64,000 nt of DNA from Aureimonas altamirensis (GCF_023702225.1 NZ_JAMQCO010000001.1:486275-550274), one strand, 5' to 3'. Shown: positions 1 to 10,149, counted from the stretch's first letter. The notes: generated from the sequence alone by a model not told the origin. Numbers and translations are program-made.

Positions 1-2
1 GC

Positions 3-230
3 ACGGATGCCGACCGGCTGGTGGAGGAGTTGCGCGCCGACGGCGTGCTGGTGGAGTCCGGCTCACCCTTCTTTCCGGACCCGGACGCCCCCTGCCGCTT
101 TTTCCGGATGGCCTACTCATCCATCCCGGCGGACCGCATCGCGGAGGGCGTCCGCCGCACGGCACGGGCGCTGGACGCTCATCTGCCCAGCGCGCGGACC
201 TCTCTCTCCGCCCGGCGGAGTATGTCGTAG
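3..230 (+). CDS. PLP-dependent aminotransferase (MocR-like), C-terminal fragment
   Basis: The open frame runs in from the left edge, so only the last 75 residues are seen. The segment around residues 30-60 (CRFFRMAYSSIPADRIAEGV) resembles the C-terminal small domain of fold-type I aminotransferases, especially MocR/GntR-type regulators and related PLP enzymes, where an 'F-R-L-x-Y-S-S-I' strand precedes the last helix. Substrate and any N-terminal DNA-binding domain cannot be judged. Its 3' end overlaps the 3' end of the convergent FGGY kinase gene by 52 bp. Confidence 0.6.
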   Translation, partial: TDADRLVEELRADGVLVESGSPFFPDPDAPCRFFRMAYSSIPADRIAEGVRRTARALDAHLPSARTSLSARRSMS

Positions 231-1801
231 GCGGCGCGCTTGCGGGCATGGAACTCCGCAAGGTCCGGGTTGGGCACGGTCTCGTCCCCGATGCCGCACA
301 TATGGGCGGCGGCGGCGGACAGGTCGGGGTAGGCCCGGGCGGCCACCGCGCCGATGATGGCGCTGCCCAGCAGCACCGGCTCGGCCGTCTTCGGCAGAAC
401 CACGCGCATGCCGGTGGCATCGGACAGGATGCGCCGCAGAAGAGGCGAGCGCGCCGCGCCGCCGGACACGACGATGGCGTCCAGCGCCACACCCTTTTCG
501 GCCATGGCCCGGACGATGTCGCCCGTGCCGTAGGACAGGCCGCACAGGCCGGCAACGAACAGGCGCACCAGCGCGTTCTCGCTGGCATCCAGCGTCAGCC
601 CGGTGATGGCGGCCGTCGCGGCGGGGTCCGCCTCGGGCGAGCGGTTGCCGAGGAACTCGGGCACGACATGCAGGCTGCGCGCCAGCCGCGCCGCCTCCTC
701 CACCGAACCGGCGGCCTCGATGGCCCGGCGCTCCAGTTCGCTGAGCAGCGACAGGCCGCGTGCCTCCGCCGCCTGTCGCACGGCGGCATGGGCGGGATGC
801 AGCGATACCAGGAAGTCGAGCCCGGCGCCGTAGGCGGATTGGCCCCCCTCGAGCAGCCAGTAACCCGGCAGGAGCGAATCCCGGTATGGGCCCCACACGC
901 CGTCGACGAAGGCCGCCTCCCGCGTGACCGCCATGGCGCAGGACGAGGTGCCCATGATGAAGGCGAGTTCCGAGGCGGGCTCCGCCGCGACGCCGTCGCG
1001 GCTGGCGCCCAGCGTGCCGATGCCGCCCGCATGGGCGTCGATGGCCGGTGCGCCGACGGCCGTGCCGGGCAGCAGCCCCAGCTCTTCCGCCGCCGCCGGG
1101 GTGAGGCCGCCGCTGATCGGCTCGCCGATGTCGACGACATCCGTTCCGATGCGGGCGAAGCCCTCCTCCGCGAGTTCGCCGAGGCCGATCGTATGGAAGT
1201 AATCCGGATCCCACCGCCGCTCATGCGCGAGGTAGGTCCATTTGCAGGTGAGCGTGCAGACGGAGCGGGTCAGGCTGCCCGTGGCCCGGAAGGTGAGATA
1301 ATCCGCAAGGTCGAAGAAATGCTCGGCATCGGCGAAGATGGCGGGCCGGTTCTCCTTCAGCCAGAGGAGCTTCGGCGTCTCCATCTCGGGCGAGATGACG
1401 CCGCCGACATAGCGCAGCACCTTGTGGCCCGTCGCGTTTATGCGGGCTGCCTGGTCCAGCGCCCGGTGGTCCATCCACACGATGATATCGCGCGCCGCAT
1501 CCTCGCTCGGCCCGACGGGCAGGCCCTTGCCGCCCGGGCCCACCACGACGAGGGAGCATGTGGCGTCGAAGCCGAGGCCGCGCACGGCCGACGGGTGGAT
1601 GCCCGATTGCGCCATGGCCTCGCGCACCGATGCCACGACGGCCGCCCAGATATCTTCGGACGATTGCTCGACGATATCGTGCTCGCCCCGCCAGATGCGG
1701 ATATCGCGCCTGGCGGTGCCGAGCAGATCGCCCTTTTCGTCGAAAACCCCTGCCCGCGCACTCCCCGTGCCGACATCGACCCCAATGAATGCGTCCATCA
1801 T
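179..1801 (-). CDS. FGGY-family pentulose kinase
   Basis: A 540-residue carbohydrate kinase that would phosphorylate a keto-pentose with ATP in the cytoplasm. The N-terminal ATPase-fold strand (IGVDVGTGSARAGVFD, about residues 6-21), the 'GFDATCS' segment near 97 and the C-terminal 'VVSGGAARSPLLRRI' segment near 447 are FGGY signatures. Length and the AraB-like N-terminus fit the FGGY pentulose (D-ribulokinase-like) subgroup better than glycerol or xylulose kinases. It is the last gene of the operon, 4 bp after the SDR gene, which suggests that the SDR oxidises a polyol to the ketose this enzyme phosphorylates. The exact sugar is an inference. Confidence 0.87.
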   Translation of the reverse strand: MMDAFIGVDVGTGSARAGVFDEKGDLLGTARRDIRIWRGEHDIVEQSSEDIWAAVVASVREAMAQSGIHPSAVRGLGFDATCSLVVVGPGGKGLPVGPSEDAARDIIVWMDHRALDQAARINATGHKVLRYVGGVISPEMETPKLLWLKENRPAIFADAEHFFDLADYLTFRATGSLTRSVCTLTCKWTYLAHERRWDPDYFHTIGLGELAEEGFARIGTDVVDIGEPISGGLTPAAAEELGLLPGTAVGAPAIDAHAGGIGTLGASRDGVAAEPASELAFIMGTSSCAMAVTREAAFVDGVWGPYRDSLLPGYWLLEGGQSAYGAGLDFLVSLHPAHAAVRQAAEARGLSLLSELERRAIEAAGSVEEAARLARSLHVVPEFLGNRSPEADPAATAAITGLTLDASENALVRLFVAGLCGLSYGTGDIVRAMAEKGVALDAIVVSGGAARSPLLRRILSDATGMRVVLPKTAEPVLLGSAIIGAVAARAYPDLSAAAAHMCGIGDETVPNPDLAEFHARKRAAYDILRRAEREVRALGR

Positions 1802-1805
1802 TCCC

Positions 1806-2582
1806 TTACCAGCAGGTGTAGCCTCCGTCGGCGACGACGATGGAGCCCGTCAGCAGGCTGGAGGCATCGGAAGCCAGGAAATGCACGACGGACGCGATCT
1901 CCTCGGGCTGACCGACCCTCCCCATCGGCGTCATGTCCAGCCACACCTTATACATTTCGGGGCTCTCTTCCATACCAAAGCGCGTCAGCGGCGTTTCGAT
2001 ATAGGTCGGCGCGACCGCGTTGACGCGCACGCCGCGCTGGCCCCACTCCGCCGCAAGCGATTTCGTCAGGTGGTGCACGGCCGCCTTCGACGCGTTGTAG
2101 AAGGCCTGCGGCTGCGGCTTGTTGACGATGAAGCCCGACATCGAGCCGATATTGACGATGGCGCCCGAACCGCCCTCCAGCATCTTGCGCCCGAACTCGC
2201 GGCAGCACCAGAACAGGCCGTCCACATTGACGTCCATGTGGAACCGCCAATGCTCGTCGCTCGTGTCTTCCGCGCGCACGTCCGACTTGGCGACACCCGC
2301 ATTGTTGACCAGGATGTCGACCCGGCCGTGATCGGTCACCACCTTGTCGGCCAGCGCCGCGACGTCGGCGGATCTGGTCACGTCCAGCGTGGCGCCGAAG
2401 GCCTTGGCGCCCCTGGCGGTCAGCCGCTCCACGGCGCCCCTGACGCGCTCGCCGTCCATATCGGCGACGATCACCGTCGCGCCGGCCTCGGCGAGGGCAT
2501 TGGCGCATGCTTCCCCGATGCCCTGGCCGGCGCCCGTCACGACGGCGACCTTGCCGTCCAGTTTCAGCTTCTCGAGATACAT
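1806..2582 (-). CDS. SDR-family polyol dehydrogenase
   Basis: A 258-residue classical short-chain dehydrogenase/reductase. It shows the NAD(P)-binding TGAGQGIG loop near residue 17, the NNAG motif near 93, a catalytic Ser in 'NIGSMSG', and YNASK with the catalytic Tyr and Lys. An acidic residue after beta-2 ('VADMDG') suggests preference for NAD over NADP. The ATG at 2582 starts just ahead of the Rossmann strand, as usual. Sitting between a sugar ABC transporter and a pentulose kinase, it most likely oxidises an imported sugar alcohol such as ribitol or arabitol; that assignment comes from context. Confidence 0.87.
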   Translation of the reverse strand: MYLEKLKLDGKVAVVTGAGQGIGEACANALAEAGATVIVADMDGERVRGAVERLTARGAKAFGATLDVTRSADVAALADKVVTDHGRVDILVNNAGVAKSDVRAEDTSDEHWRFHMDVNVDGLFWCCREFGRKMLEGGSGAIVNIGSMSGFIVNKPQPQAFYNASKAAVHHLTKSLAAEWGQRGVRVNAVAPTYIETPLTRFGMEESPEMYKVWLDMTPMGRVGQPEEIASVVHFLASDASSLLTGSIVVADGGYTCW

Positions 2583-2611
2583 GATGCGTGTCCTAGACTG
2601 TTCGGGTTTGG

Positions 2612-3613
<1,002 letters not shown>

Positions 3614-3623
3614 GCCGGGTTCC

Positions 3624-4454
3624 TCACTTGACGGCGCCGAAGGTCAGGCCGCGCACGAGCTGCCTCTGCGAGAACCACCCGATGATGAGGATGGGCGCGA
3701 TGGCGAGCGTCGATGCGGCCGACAGCTTGGCGTAGAAATTGCCCTGCGGGCTGGAGAAGGATGCGATGAAGGCCGACAACGGCGCGGCGTTGGTGGTGGT
3801 CAGGTTGAGCGTCCAGAACGCCTCGTTCCAGGCCAGGATCACCGACAGGAGCACCGTCGACGCGATGCCGGGCACGGCCATCGGCGCCAGCACGTGCAGG
3901 ATCTCGTGGCGCAGCGACGCGCCATCCATGCGTGCCGCTTCCAGGATCTCGCCCGGTATCTCCTTGAAGTAGGTGTAGAGCATCCACACCATGATCGGCA
4001 GGTTGATCAGGAACAAGACGCCGATCAATCCGGCCCTGGTATCCAGTAGGTTGAAGTCCCGGAACAGGAGGTAGATCGGCACCAGCACGCCCACTGCCGG
4101 CAGCATCTTGGTGGACAGCATCCAGAGCAGGATGTCCTTGGTGCGCTTGCCGGGCGAAAAGGCCATGGCCCAGGCCGCCGGCACCGCGAAGAGGAGGCCG
4201 ATGAAGGTGGAGCCGAGCGACAGGTACACCGAGTTCATCATGAAGCGGAAATAGTTCGAGCGCTGGTTCACCTCGACGTAATTCTCCAGCGTCCAGTCGA
4301 AGAACAGGTATTTCGGCGGGATCGCGATGGCGTCCAGCTCCGACTTGAACGAGGTCAGGACCGTCCAGAGCACCGGAAAGAAGATCAGCAGGCCGACGAG
4401 CCAGCCGATGACGGTGAATGTCAGCTTGCGGCGGGTGGAGACTGCGCGCGCCAT
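3624..4454 (-). CDS. Sugar ABC transporter permease (MalG type)
   Basis: A 276-residue inner-membrane protein with six predicted transmembrane segments and a short cytoplasmic N-terminus. The EAA loop that docks to the ATPase is visible as '[25 protein letters not shown]' in shorter form around residues 175-200. The ATG at 4454 gives a start directly before the basic N-terminus and leaves a 5-bp gap after the MalF-type gene, consistent with translational coupling. It partners with the MalF-type permease as the heterodimeric channel. Confidence 0.92.
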   Translation of the reverse strand: MARAVSTRRKLTFTVIGWLVGLLIFFPVLWTVLTSFKSELDAIAIPPKYLFFDWTLENYVEVNQRSNYFRFMMNSVYLSLGSTFIGLLFAVPAAWAMAFSPGKRTKDILLWMLSTKMLPAVGVLVPIYLLFRDFNLLDTRAGLIGVLFLINLPIMVWMLYTYFKEIPGEILEAARMDGASLRHEILHVLAPMAVPGIASTVLLSVILAWNEAFWTLNLTTTNAAPLSAFIASFSSPQGNFYAKLSAASTLAIAPILIIGWFSQRQLVRGLTFGAVK

Positions 4455-4459
4455 GGGTC

Positions 4460-5332
4460 TCAGGCCTCCAGGTTCTTGCCGATGATGCGGATCAGGAAGA
4501 TCGCGACGATGTTCGCCAGCACCACGGCCACGATACCGCCGGCCGATGCGCCGCCGACGTCGAACTGCAGCAGGGCCTGGCTGTAGACGAGGTAGGGAAT
4601 ATTGGTCGTCTGCAGGCCCGGGCCGCCACTGGTGGTGACGTAGATTTCGGCGAAGATGGACAGAAGAAAGATCGTCTGGATCAGCACCACCACCGTTATG
4701 GCGCGGGCCATGTGCGGCAACGTGATGTACCAGAAGATCGACAGGGCGCCTGCGCCGTCCATCTCGGCCGCCTCGCGCTGGTCTTCCGACAGCGACTGGA
4801 GGGACGTCAGCAGGATGAGCGTGGAAAAGGGCAGCCATTGCCAGGCGACGATGATGATGACCGCCGTCAGCGGCGCGACCGAGAACCAGTCTACGGCGCC
4901 GATGCCGACGGCGTTGAGCGCCTGCCCGATCACGCCGTAGACCGGGTTCATCATCATGTTCTTCCACACCAGCGCGGCAACGGTGGGCATGACGAAGAAG
5001 GGCGCGATCACCAGCAGGCGCACGATGTTGACGCCCCAGAAGGCCTGGTCCAGCAGCAGGGCGAGCAGGATGCCGCCGCACACGGTGATGACGAGGACAC
5101 CCGCGACGAGAGCCAGCGTATTGCGCAGCGCGGTGAAGAAGGCCGGGTCCGACAGGAAGAACCTGTAGTTCGTCAGGCCGATGAAGGGCGTCTCGGCCGG
5201 ATTGAACAAATTATAGTTCAGGGTCGAGAAATACAGGGTCAGCGACAGCGGCACGATCATCCAGATCAGGAGCGCGATCACCGAGGGCGCCAGCATCAGC
5301 CGGGCGGCCGTATGCGTCTTTGCGGTAGCCAT
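4460..5332 (-). CDS. Sugar ABC transporter permease (MalF type)
   Basis: A 290-residue inner-membrane permease. It begins with a short polar tail (MATAKTHTAARL) followed by a first hydrophobic helix, then a periplasmic loop and five further helices. The EAA motif 'REAAEMDGAGALSIFWYITLP' lies around residues 188-208. It is separated from the upstream binding-protein gene by 156 bp holding two strong hairpins, and from the downstream permease by 5 bp. Confidence 0.92.
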   Translation of the reverse strand: MATAKTHTAARLMLAPSVIALLIWMIVPLSLTLYFSTLNYNLFNPAETPFIGLTNYRFFLSDPAFFTALRNTLALVAGVLVITVCGGILLALLLDQAFWGVNIVRLLVIAPFFVMPTVAALVWKNMMMNPVYGVIGQALNAVGIGAVDWFSVAPLTAVIIIVAWQWLPFSTLILLTSLQSLSEDQREAAEMDGAGALSIFWYITLPHMARAITVVVLIQTIFLLSIFAEIYVTTSGGPGLQTTNIPYLVYSQALLQFDVGGASAGGIVAVVLANIVAIFLIRIIGKNLEA

Positions 5333-5417
5333 GGCGGTTCGTCCGGCGGTTCGGCGTCGCGGTCGCGCGCTCGGCGCGGGCGCTCCGCCCTTGCGGAAGG
5401 ATGGTCGGAAACGATGT

Positions 5418-5474
5418 CCCCGCCGCACGCGGCGGATGTGCGGCCGCTCCGGGGGGAGTGTCCCGGAGCGGCCG
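5418..5474 (-). other. Paired stem-loops between binding-protein and permease genes
   Basis: A perfect 13-bp stem (CGGCCGCTCCGGG at 5441-5453 with its complement at 5462-5474, 8-nt loop) lies directly after the binding-protein stop codon. It is followed on the minus strand by a smaller stem (CCGCCG/CGGCGG, about 5420-5435). Neither has a T-tract. In ABC operons such intercistronic hairpins commonly protect the binding-protein mRNA and damp expression of the membrane genes; that role is inferred here. Confidence 0.6.
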
Positions 5475-5488
5475 GCCTGGCGCGGGTG

Positions 5489-6805
5489 CTACTTGATGTA
5501 CCCGCCGCGCGTCATCTCACGCACCGCCGTCTGCTGGGCCGCGCTGAGCGCCTGCTCTACCGGCATGGAGCCGGCGACGGCTGCCGCCATCTGCTGCCCG
5601 ACCGCCGTGCCGAGCCCCTGGAATTCGGGTATGGCGGCAAATTGCAGGCCGACATAGGGCTTGTCCGCGGTGATGGCCGGATCGGCGTTGTTGATCGCCT
5701 GCAGCGTCGCGGCGGCAAACGGTGCGGCGCTGGTATATTCGCTGTTCTCGTAGAGCGAGGTGCGCGTGCCGGGAGGCACGTTGGCCCAGCCTTCCTTCTG
5801 CGCGACGAGGTCCAGATAGGCCTTGGACGTCGCCCAGGAGATGAAGGTCTCCGCTGCATCGGACTTCTGCGAACCGGCCGGAATGGCCAGCGACCACGCC
5901 CACAACCAGTTGGCGCCGCTGTTCGGGCAGTTGTCGATGCCGCAGGGGAACGGCGCGAAGCCGACCTTGTCGGCGACCTGGCTTTCCTTCGGGTTGGTGA
6001 CGAAGGAGGCCGCCACCGTCGCGTCCATCCACATGGCGCAGCGGCCCTGGTTGAAGAGCGACAGGTTTTCGTTGAAGCCGTTCGACGCGGCGCCCGGAGG
6101 GCCGAATTTGGTCATCAGGTCCACATACATGGCGACGGCCGTCTTCCAGCCTTCGCTTTCGAACTGCGGCTGCCAGTTGGCATCGAAATAATTGGCGCCG
6201 AACGACCGCGCCATCGAGCCGAGGAAGGCCATGTTCTCGCCCCAGCCGGGCTTGCCGCGCAGGCAGATGCCGTAGACGTCGGGGTTCGACGCCTTGATCT
6301 TCTCGGCCGCCTCCGCGATGAACTGCCATGTCGGCGCTTCCGGCATGGTCAGTCCGGCCGCCTCGAACAGGTCCGTGCGGTACAGCGTCATCGCGCTTTC
6401 GGCATAGAAGGGCGCCGCATAGAGCGTCCCGTCCTGGGACAGGGCCTCGCGGATGGGCGGCAGGATGTCGTCGACGTCGTAGTCCGCCCCCAGATTGTTC
6501 AGCGGCAGGAGCCACTGGTTCTTCGCCCAGATCGGCACCTCGTAGGTACCGATGGTCATGACGTCGAACTGGCCGCCCTTCGTGGCGATATCGGTCGTCA
6601 CGCGTTGGCGAAGCACGTTTTCTTCCAGCGTGACCCAGTTGACCTGGATGTCGGGGTGCTGCGCGGTGAATTCCTGCGTCAGACCCTGCATGCGGATCAT
6701 GTCGCCGTTGTTGACCGTCGCGACGGTCAGGGTCTGTTGTGCGGCCGCCGGGCCTGCAAGGGCCAGAAGCGACGCTGCGCCAGCCAGAAGCGCCTGTCTG
6801 ATCAT
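5489..6805 (-). CDS. Sugar ABC transporter substrate-binding protein
   Basis: A 438-residue periplasmic solute-binding protein (MalE/SmoE family). The start at 6805 gives a clean Sec signal peptide (MIRQALLAGAASLLALAGPAAAQQ) with an A-A-A-Q cleavage site. A GGGAGG sequence lies 11 bases upstream. The mature part opens with 'TLTVATVNNGDMIRMQGL', typical of the polyol-binding cluster of this family. As first structural gene of the transporter it determines substrate specificity; with an SDR and a pentulose kinase in the operon a sugar alcohol is most likely. Confidence 0.9.
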   Translation of the reverse strand: MIRQALLAGAASLLALAGPAAAQQTLTVATVNNGDMIRMQGLTQEFTAQHPDIQVNWVTLEENVLRQRVTTDIATKGGQFDVMTIGTYEVPIWAKNQWLLPLNNLGADYDVDDILPPIREALSQDGTLYAAPFYAESAMTLYRTDLFEAAGLTMPEAPTWQFIAEAAEKIKASNPDVYGICLRGKPGWGENMAFLGSMARSFGANYFDANWQPQFESEGWKTAVAMYVDLMTKFGPPGAASNGFNENLSLFNQGRCAMWMDATVAASFVTNPKESQVADKVGFAPFPCGIDNCPNSGANWLWAWSLAIPAGSQKSDAAETFISWATSKAYLDLVAQKEGWANVPPGTRTSLYENSEYTSAAPFAAATLQAINNADPAITADKPYVGLQFAAIPEFQGLGTAVGQQMAAAVAGSMPVEQALSAAQQTAVREMTRGGYIK

Positions 6806-6895
6806 GAGGATGAGGGCCTCCCAACCCATATGGTGAGCAAATGTCCGTTCAATGGGCAAATTCTCACCGGCGACCCCCGGTGTCAAATCAATTTA

Positions 6896-6905
6896 GTTGC
6901 GCAAC
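6896..6905. promoter_or_regulatory. Candidate operator for the SorC-type regulator
   Basis: The 108-bp gap between regulator and binding-protein genes contains the perfect palindrome GTTGCGCAAC. It also has two direct copies of GCAAAT about 20 bp apart (near 6838 and 6857). AT content is locally raised. SorC regulators bind such sites and release them with the phosphorylated sugar. Binding here is inferred from position only. Confidence 0.35.
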
Positions 6906-6913
6906 GCACAATT

Positions 6914-7879
6914 TCATTTTTGCGACGACAGAAGGGCACGCGCGGTCTCCTCATCGGTGATCAGTCCGCTTACCAGGCTGCCGGCCACCGCCGCGCGGAT
7001 CGCCGGCAGCTTGGAACGTCCCATGGCCAGAGCGATGACGTCTCCCTTGCCGCTCGCCGGCAACGGCGCGCTCGCCACGCGCTCGTTGTACGGACAGTCG
7101 AGGAATCGGCCCCGGCCGTCGAAGACCCAGCCGACGATCTCCCCGGTGCCACCGAGGCGCACGAGTTCGTCGCATTCCTCCGGCGAAATGAAGCGATCCT
7201 TCATCAGCGGGGCATTCGGGCCGATCTCGCCGATGCCGACGAAGGTCACGTCCGCTTGCGCCGCAAGCGACAGCGTGCGCTTGACCACCTTCTGCTCGTG
7301 CAGGAGGGCCCTTTCCTGCGGCGACGATACGACGACCGGCAGCGGCATCGGATACAGGGACGCCTCCTCGATCCGGTCGGCCATCGAGAAGATGACGTTG
7401 AAGACGGAAGCCGAGCCGTCGAGGGTGATGTTGCCCGTCAGCGAAACGATCCGGTGCAACGGCGCACGCATGAGGGGCAACTGCTCCACCGCCGCCTTCA
7501 ACGTACGGCCGGTGCCCATGGCCAGGATCGAGGGTTCCTGTTCGGCAAGCCGGCGCTGGATTTCCGCCGCACCGGCCAGGGCGACGCCGAGAGTGGTGGA
7601 GCTGGACGAGGCATCCGACGGAACGACCTCTGCGGAGCGCAATCCATGGGCTTCGCGCAGCGACCGGGCCAGATCCAGGCAGGCGGCGATGGGATGGTCG
7701 ATGCGCACCTTGACGAGGCCGGCGCTGATGGACAGCGAGACGAGCCGCTGCGCGCTCTGGCGCGAAATGCCCAGTTGACGCGCGATCTCGTCCTGCGTGC
7801 GGCCGGCGACATAATACAGCCAGCCGGCCCGTGCGGCGTCGTCCAGTCTCTGTACGTCGTCCTGCCGGATCTTCACCAT
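6914..7879 (-). CDS. SorC-family sugar-responsive transcriptional regulator
   Basis: A 321-residue regulator. An N-terminal helix-turn-helix (about residues 28-50, 'RTQDEIARQLGISRQSAQRLV') is followed by the NagB-like sugar-phosphate-binding domain typical of SorC/DeoR-type proteins ('LAMGTGRTLKAAV' near 120, 'FVGIGEIG' near 220). The ATG at 7879 is the first plausible start before the HTH. It lies first in the same direction as the polyol operon, 108 bp ahead of the binding protein, so it likely controls that operon and perhaps itself. Confidence 0.88.
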   Translation of the reverse strand: MVKIRQDDVQRLDDAARAGWLYYVAGRTQDEIARQLGISRQSAQRLVSLSISAGLVKVRIDHPIAACLDLARSLREAHGLRSAEVVPSDASSSSTTLGVALAGAAEIQRRLAEQEPSILAMGTGRTLKAAVEQLPLMRAPLHRIVSLTGNITLDGSASVFNVIFSMADRIEEASLYPMPLPVVVSSPQERALLHEQKVVKRTLSLAAQADVTFVGIGEIGPNAPLMKDRFISPEECDELVRLGGTGEIVGWVFDGRGRFLDCPYNERVASAPLPASGKGDVIALAMGRSKLPAIRAAVAGSLVSGLITDEETARALLSSQK

Positions 7880-8157
7880 GATGCCGAATGCCCTCCTCCC
7901 GGCCGTTCCGGGCCAGACCGGACGCCCCCTTATGTGATGACCTTCAAGCGGCGGGCCTGTCAAACGTCGCTTGCCGGGGGGCTTGAACCGCCGGCCACGC
8001 CATGGCATGGTCCGCCCCGCATCAAGAGTTGGGCGCGACCCAACGCCAACCTGCCGATCCGGGCAAGGTGGTGCTTCCGCAAGGAAGGATGTGGCCTTTC
8101 CGGCAACCGAGCGGACAAGCCCCATCGTCGCGCTCCTCACAGCAGGGAAATGGCACG

Positions 8158-8469
8158 ATGGGCAATAGTCCGGTCTTCGATCCGATCTCCAGGCTTCATC
8201 TGGGCAGGGGCGACAACGCCTTGCTCATCGGCCATGCCATGTCCATGCCGGGGCGCACCAGGCGCGCCTGTGCCGTCTTTTGCGTCGTCCATCGCGGCAC
8301 GGCGGGCACCTTCACCCACGTCTATCTCGTTCCCTTCGATGGCGGCCATCGCAGCGAGGTCTTCCTTGCGAAGGTTCTGGATGGAGAGCGTATCGCCGAC
8401 GCTCTGGACTGGTCCGTGCGCAGCCTTTCGATCGTCGCCCCGGATAGCGGCGTGCGCCACGCCGCCTGA
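8158..8469 (+). CDS. Small hypothetical protein
   Basis: A 103-residue protein of unknown function. The ATG at 8158 is preceded by AGGGAA at about 9 bases. It shows alternating beta-type stretches ('ALLIGHAM', 'ACAVFCVVHRG', 'FTHVYLVPFDGG') and no signal peptide or membrane helix. It is convergent with the next small gene, the two stop codons being a few bases apart. The antisense frame is open as well but looks like a GC-driven shadow. Confidence 0.5.
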   Translation: MGNSPVFDPISRLHLGRGDNALLIGHAMSMPGRTRRACAVFCVVHRGTAGTFTHVYLVPFDGGHRSEVFLAKVLDGERIADALDWSVRSLSIVAPDSGVRHAA

Positions 8470-8473
8470 CCGG

Positions 8474-8734
8474 TCAGTCTGCGGTCGGCAAACGGCGCAT
8501 CGTAAACTCGACGCTGCCATCCGGCAGCAGCCGCCAGCTTTCGACCGACGTCCAGTACGCCGCTTTCGGATACCGGTCGAACCACTCCCGCGCCTTCACG
8601 CGGGCTTCCGGACGCGGCAGCGTGTAGGTTTCCCTCACGAACGTATCGCGCGGGCCGACCGACCGTTCGCGCGTCCGGGCAAGCTGGCGTCTCAAGCCGT
8701 CCAGCGGTGGCTTTTGCATGCGCGCCATCACCAT
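8474..8734 (-). CDS. Small conserved-type hypothetical protein
   Basis: An 86-residue, basic, soluble protein without a recognised domain. The C-terminal half ('ARVKAREWFDRYPKAAYWTSVESWRLLPDGSVEFTMRRLP') has a regular aromatic pattern that argues for a real gene. Internal methionines at positions 3 and 6 are alternative starts. It is divergent from hemF, so the 192 bp up to 8927 must hold two promoters. Confidence 0.55.
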   Translation of the reverse strand: MVMARMQKPPLDGLRRQLARTRERSVGPRDTFVRETYTLPRPEARVKAREWFDRYPKAAYWTSVESWRLLPDGSVEFTMRRLPTAD

Positions 8735-8926
8735 ACCCCTTCTTGCGCGAAAAGGTGGGGCCCCTGCTCCTGCCGGAAGATAGGGCGGTCGGCCACTGAA
8801 GTGGACTCCAAATCGTCAAAGGCGGCAAAGCCTTCCACGTGGAAGATAAACGCACTAGTTTGCTTGTCGGTTGGGTAGCGGCGTCGCGCGTTGTGATTGT
8901 ACTGGCGCGCGCTACTGGAGGGTGAC

Positions 8927-9835
8927 ATGGAAAGACCGGATCTGCCGCAGGGGCTTCCCGAGGGGCTCGACGAAAAGAAGACGATCGCGCGGGAATGGTT
9001 CGAAACCCTGCGCGACAGGATCTGCGAAGCCTTCGAGGCGATCGAGGACGAGATGGAGGAAGATGGCGGCACGCCGGCCGGCCGCTTCGTCCGCACGCCC
9101 TGGTCGCGCGACAAGGATGGCGGCGGCGGCGTCATGTCGATGATGCACGGGCGGGTCTTCGAGAAGGTCGGCGTGCACGTATCGACCGTGCACGGGCAGT
9201 TCAGCGCCGACTTCGCCAAGCAGATCCCCGGCGCAGGCGACGATCCGAATTTCTGGGCCTCGGGGATTTCCCTGATCGCCCATATGCGCAACCCCAACGT
9301 GCCCGCCGTGCACATGAATACACGCATGGTCGTCACGACCGGGCAGTGGTTCGGCGGCGGGGCGGACCTGACGCCGACGCTGGCGCGCCGACGCACTCAG
9401 GACGACCCCGATACGCTGGCTTTCCACAAGGCGATGAAGTTCGTCTGCGACCGGCATGCCGGCGTCGCCAACTACGATCGCTTCAGGCAATGGTGCGACG
9501 AGTATTTCTTCCTGCCCCACAGGAACGAAGCGCGCGGCATCGGCGGCATCTTCTACGACTGGCTGCATTCTCCGGTCGAGAGCGGCGGCTGGGATGCGGA
9601 TTTCGCCTTCACGCGCGATGTCGGCAAGGCTTTCCTCGTGGTCTATCCGCATATCGTGCGGCAGAACCTGCGCAAGCCCTACACCGAGGCCGACCGCGAG
9701 GAGCAGTTGATCCAGCGCGGACGCTATGTGGAGTACAACCTGCTCTACGACAGGGGCACCTTGTTCGGCCTCAAGACGGGCGGCAACGTCAATTCGATCC
9801 TGTCGTCCATGCCACCCGTGGTGAAATGGCCGTGA
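8927..9835 (+). CDS. hemF: Oxygen-dependent coproporphyrinogen III oxidase
   Basis: A 302-residue cytosolic enzyme that decarboxylates coproporphyrinogen III to protoporphyrinogen IX using O2. Diagnostic stretches are '[13 protein letters not shown]' near residue 120, '[10 protein letters not shown]' near 140, and the C-terminal '[18 protein letters not shown]' with 'ILSSMPP'. The ATG at 8927 is chosen because GGAGGG sits 5 bases ahead of it. Its stop codon abuts the stop of the convergent DUF1289 gene with no base between (TGATCA). Confidence 0.96.
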   Translation: MERPDLPQGLPEGLDEKKTIAREWFETLRDRICEAFEAIEDEMEEDGGTPAGRFVRTPWSRDKDGGGGVMSMMHGRVFEKVGVHVSTVHGQFSADFAKQIPGAGDDPNFWASGISLIAHMRNPNVPAVHMNTRMVVTTGQWFGGGADLTPTLARRRTQDDPDTLAFHKAMKFVCDRHAGVANYDRFRQWCDEYFFLPHRNEARGIGGIFYDWLHSPVESGGWDADFAFTRDVGKAFLVVYPHIVRQNLRKPYTEADREEQLIQRGRYVEYNLLYDRGTLFGLKTGGNVNSILSSMPPVVKWP

Positions 9836-10111
9836 TCACCGATCCTCGTCGTCCAGCGCATCCAGCGGGCACGGCACTCCGGCGCGGTCGCATTTGCGCC
9901 GATAGGCGATGGCCCAGAAGGCCGGGTTGCGCTCCTGCGAGACCCGCTCGATCAGCCCCATGATGAAGGCCTTCTTCATGGGGCCGCTGCCGGACTGCGG
10001 GAAGGCGTCCTTCTCGGCCCTGGTCATGGTGCAGCCGACACAGCGCCCCTGGCGCTTGTACTTGCACACGTCGACGCAAGGGGATGGGGCATCGGCCCAG
10101 GGGTCGGACAC
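9836..10111 (-). CDS. DUF1289 domain protein (copy 1)
   Basis: A 91-residue protein whose N-terminal half carries the DUF1289 cysteine cluster (SPCVDVCKYKRQGRCVGC, about residues 10-27), which may bind a metal or iron-sulfur centre. Function is unknown. The GTG at 10111 is preferred over longer frames because AGGAG precedes it by about 6 bases and the domain begins right after. It is the last gene of a minus-strand run starting at comF, and a second copy of the family lies 38 bp upstream. Confidence 0.85.
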   Translation of the reverse strand: MSDPWADAPSPCVDVCKYKRQGRCVGCTMTRAEKDAFPQSGSGPMKKAFIMGLIERVSQERNPAFWAIAYRRKCDRAGVPCPLDALDDEDR

Positions 10112-10123
10112 GGCATTCTCCTG

Positions 10124-10140
10124 ATTGGAATAAATCCAAT
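10124..10140. promoter_or_regulatory. Inverted repeat ahead of DUF1289 copy 1
   Basis: ATTGGA-N5-TCCAAT, an AT-rich symmetric element in a GC-rich setting, lies in the 38-bp gap between the two DUF1289 genes. It is immediately upstream of the ribosome binding site. It could be an operator or a short stem; nothing further can be shown. Confidence 0.25.
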
Positions 10141-10149
10141 ATAGGAGTC

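Noticed and set aside
7880..8157. A short regulatory RNA in the gap ahead of the SorC-type regulator
   Set aside because: Only a small palindrome around the CCATGG-like sequence near 8000 was seen; no hairpin with a T-tract or promoter pair supports a transcript.
8137..8520. A 127-codon frame antisense to the small plus-strand gene at 8158-8469
   Set aside because: It also overlaps the following minus-strand gene in another frame and lacks a ribosome site; the plus-strand frame has the better start and more protein-like composition.
4418..8878. A 1486-codon open frame on the plus strand across the ABC operon and regulator
   Set aside because: It is antisense to well-recognised genes, is extremely rich in Arg, Gly and His, and shows no domain; long antisense frames are common in GC-rich DNA.
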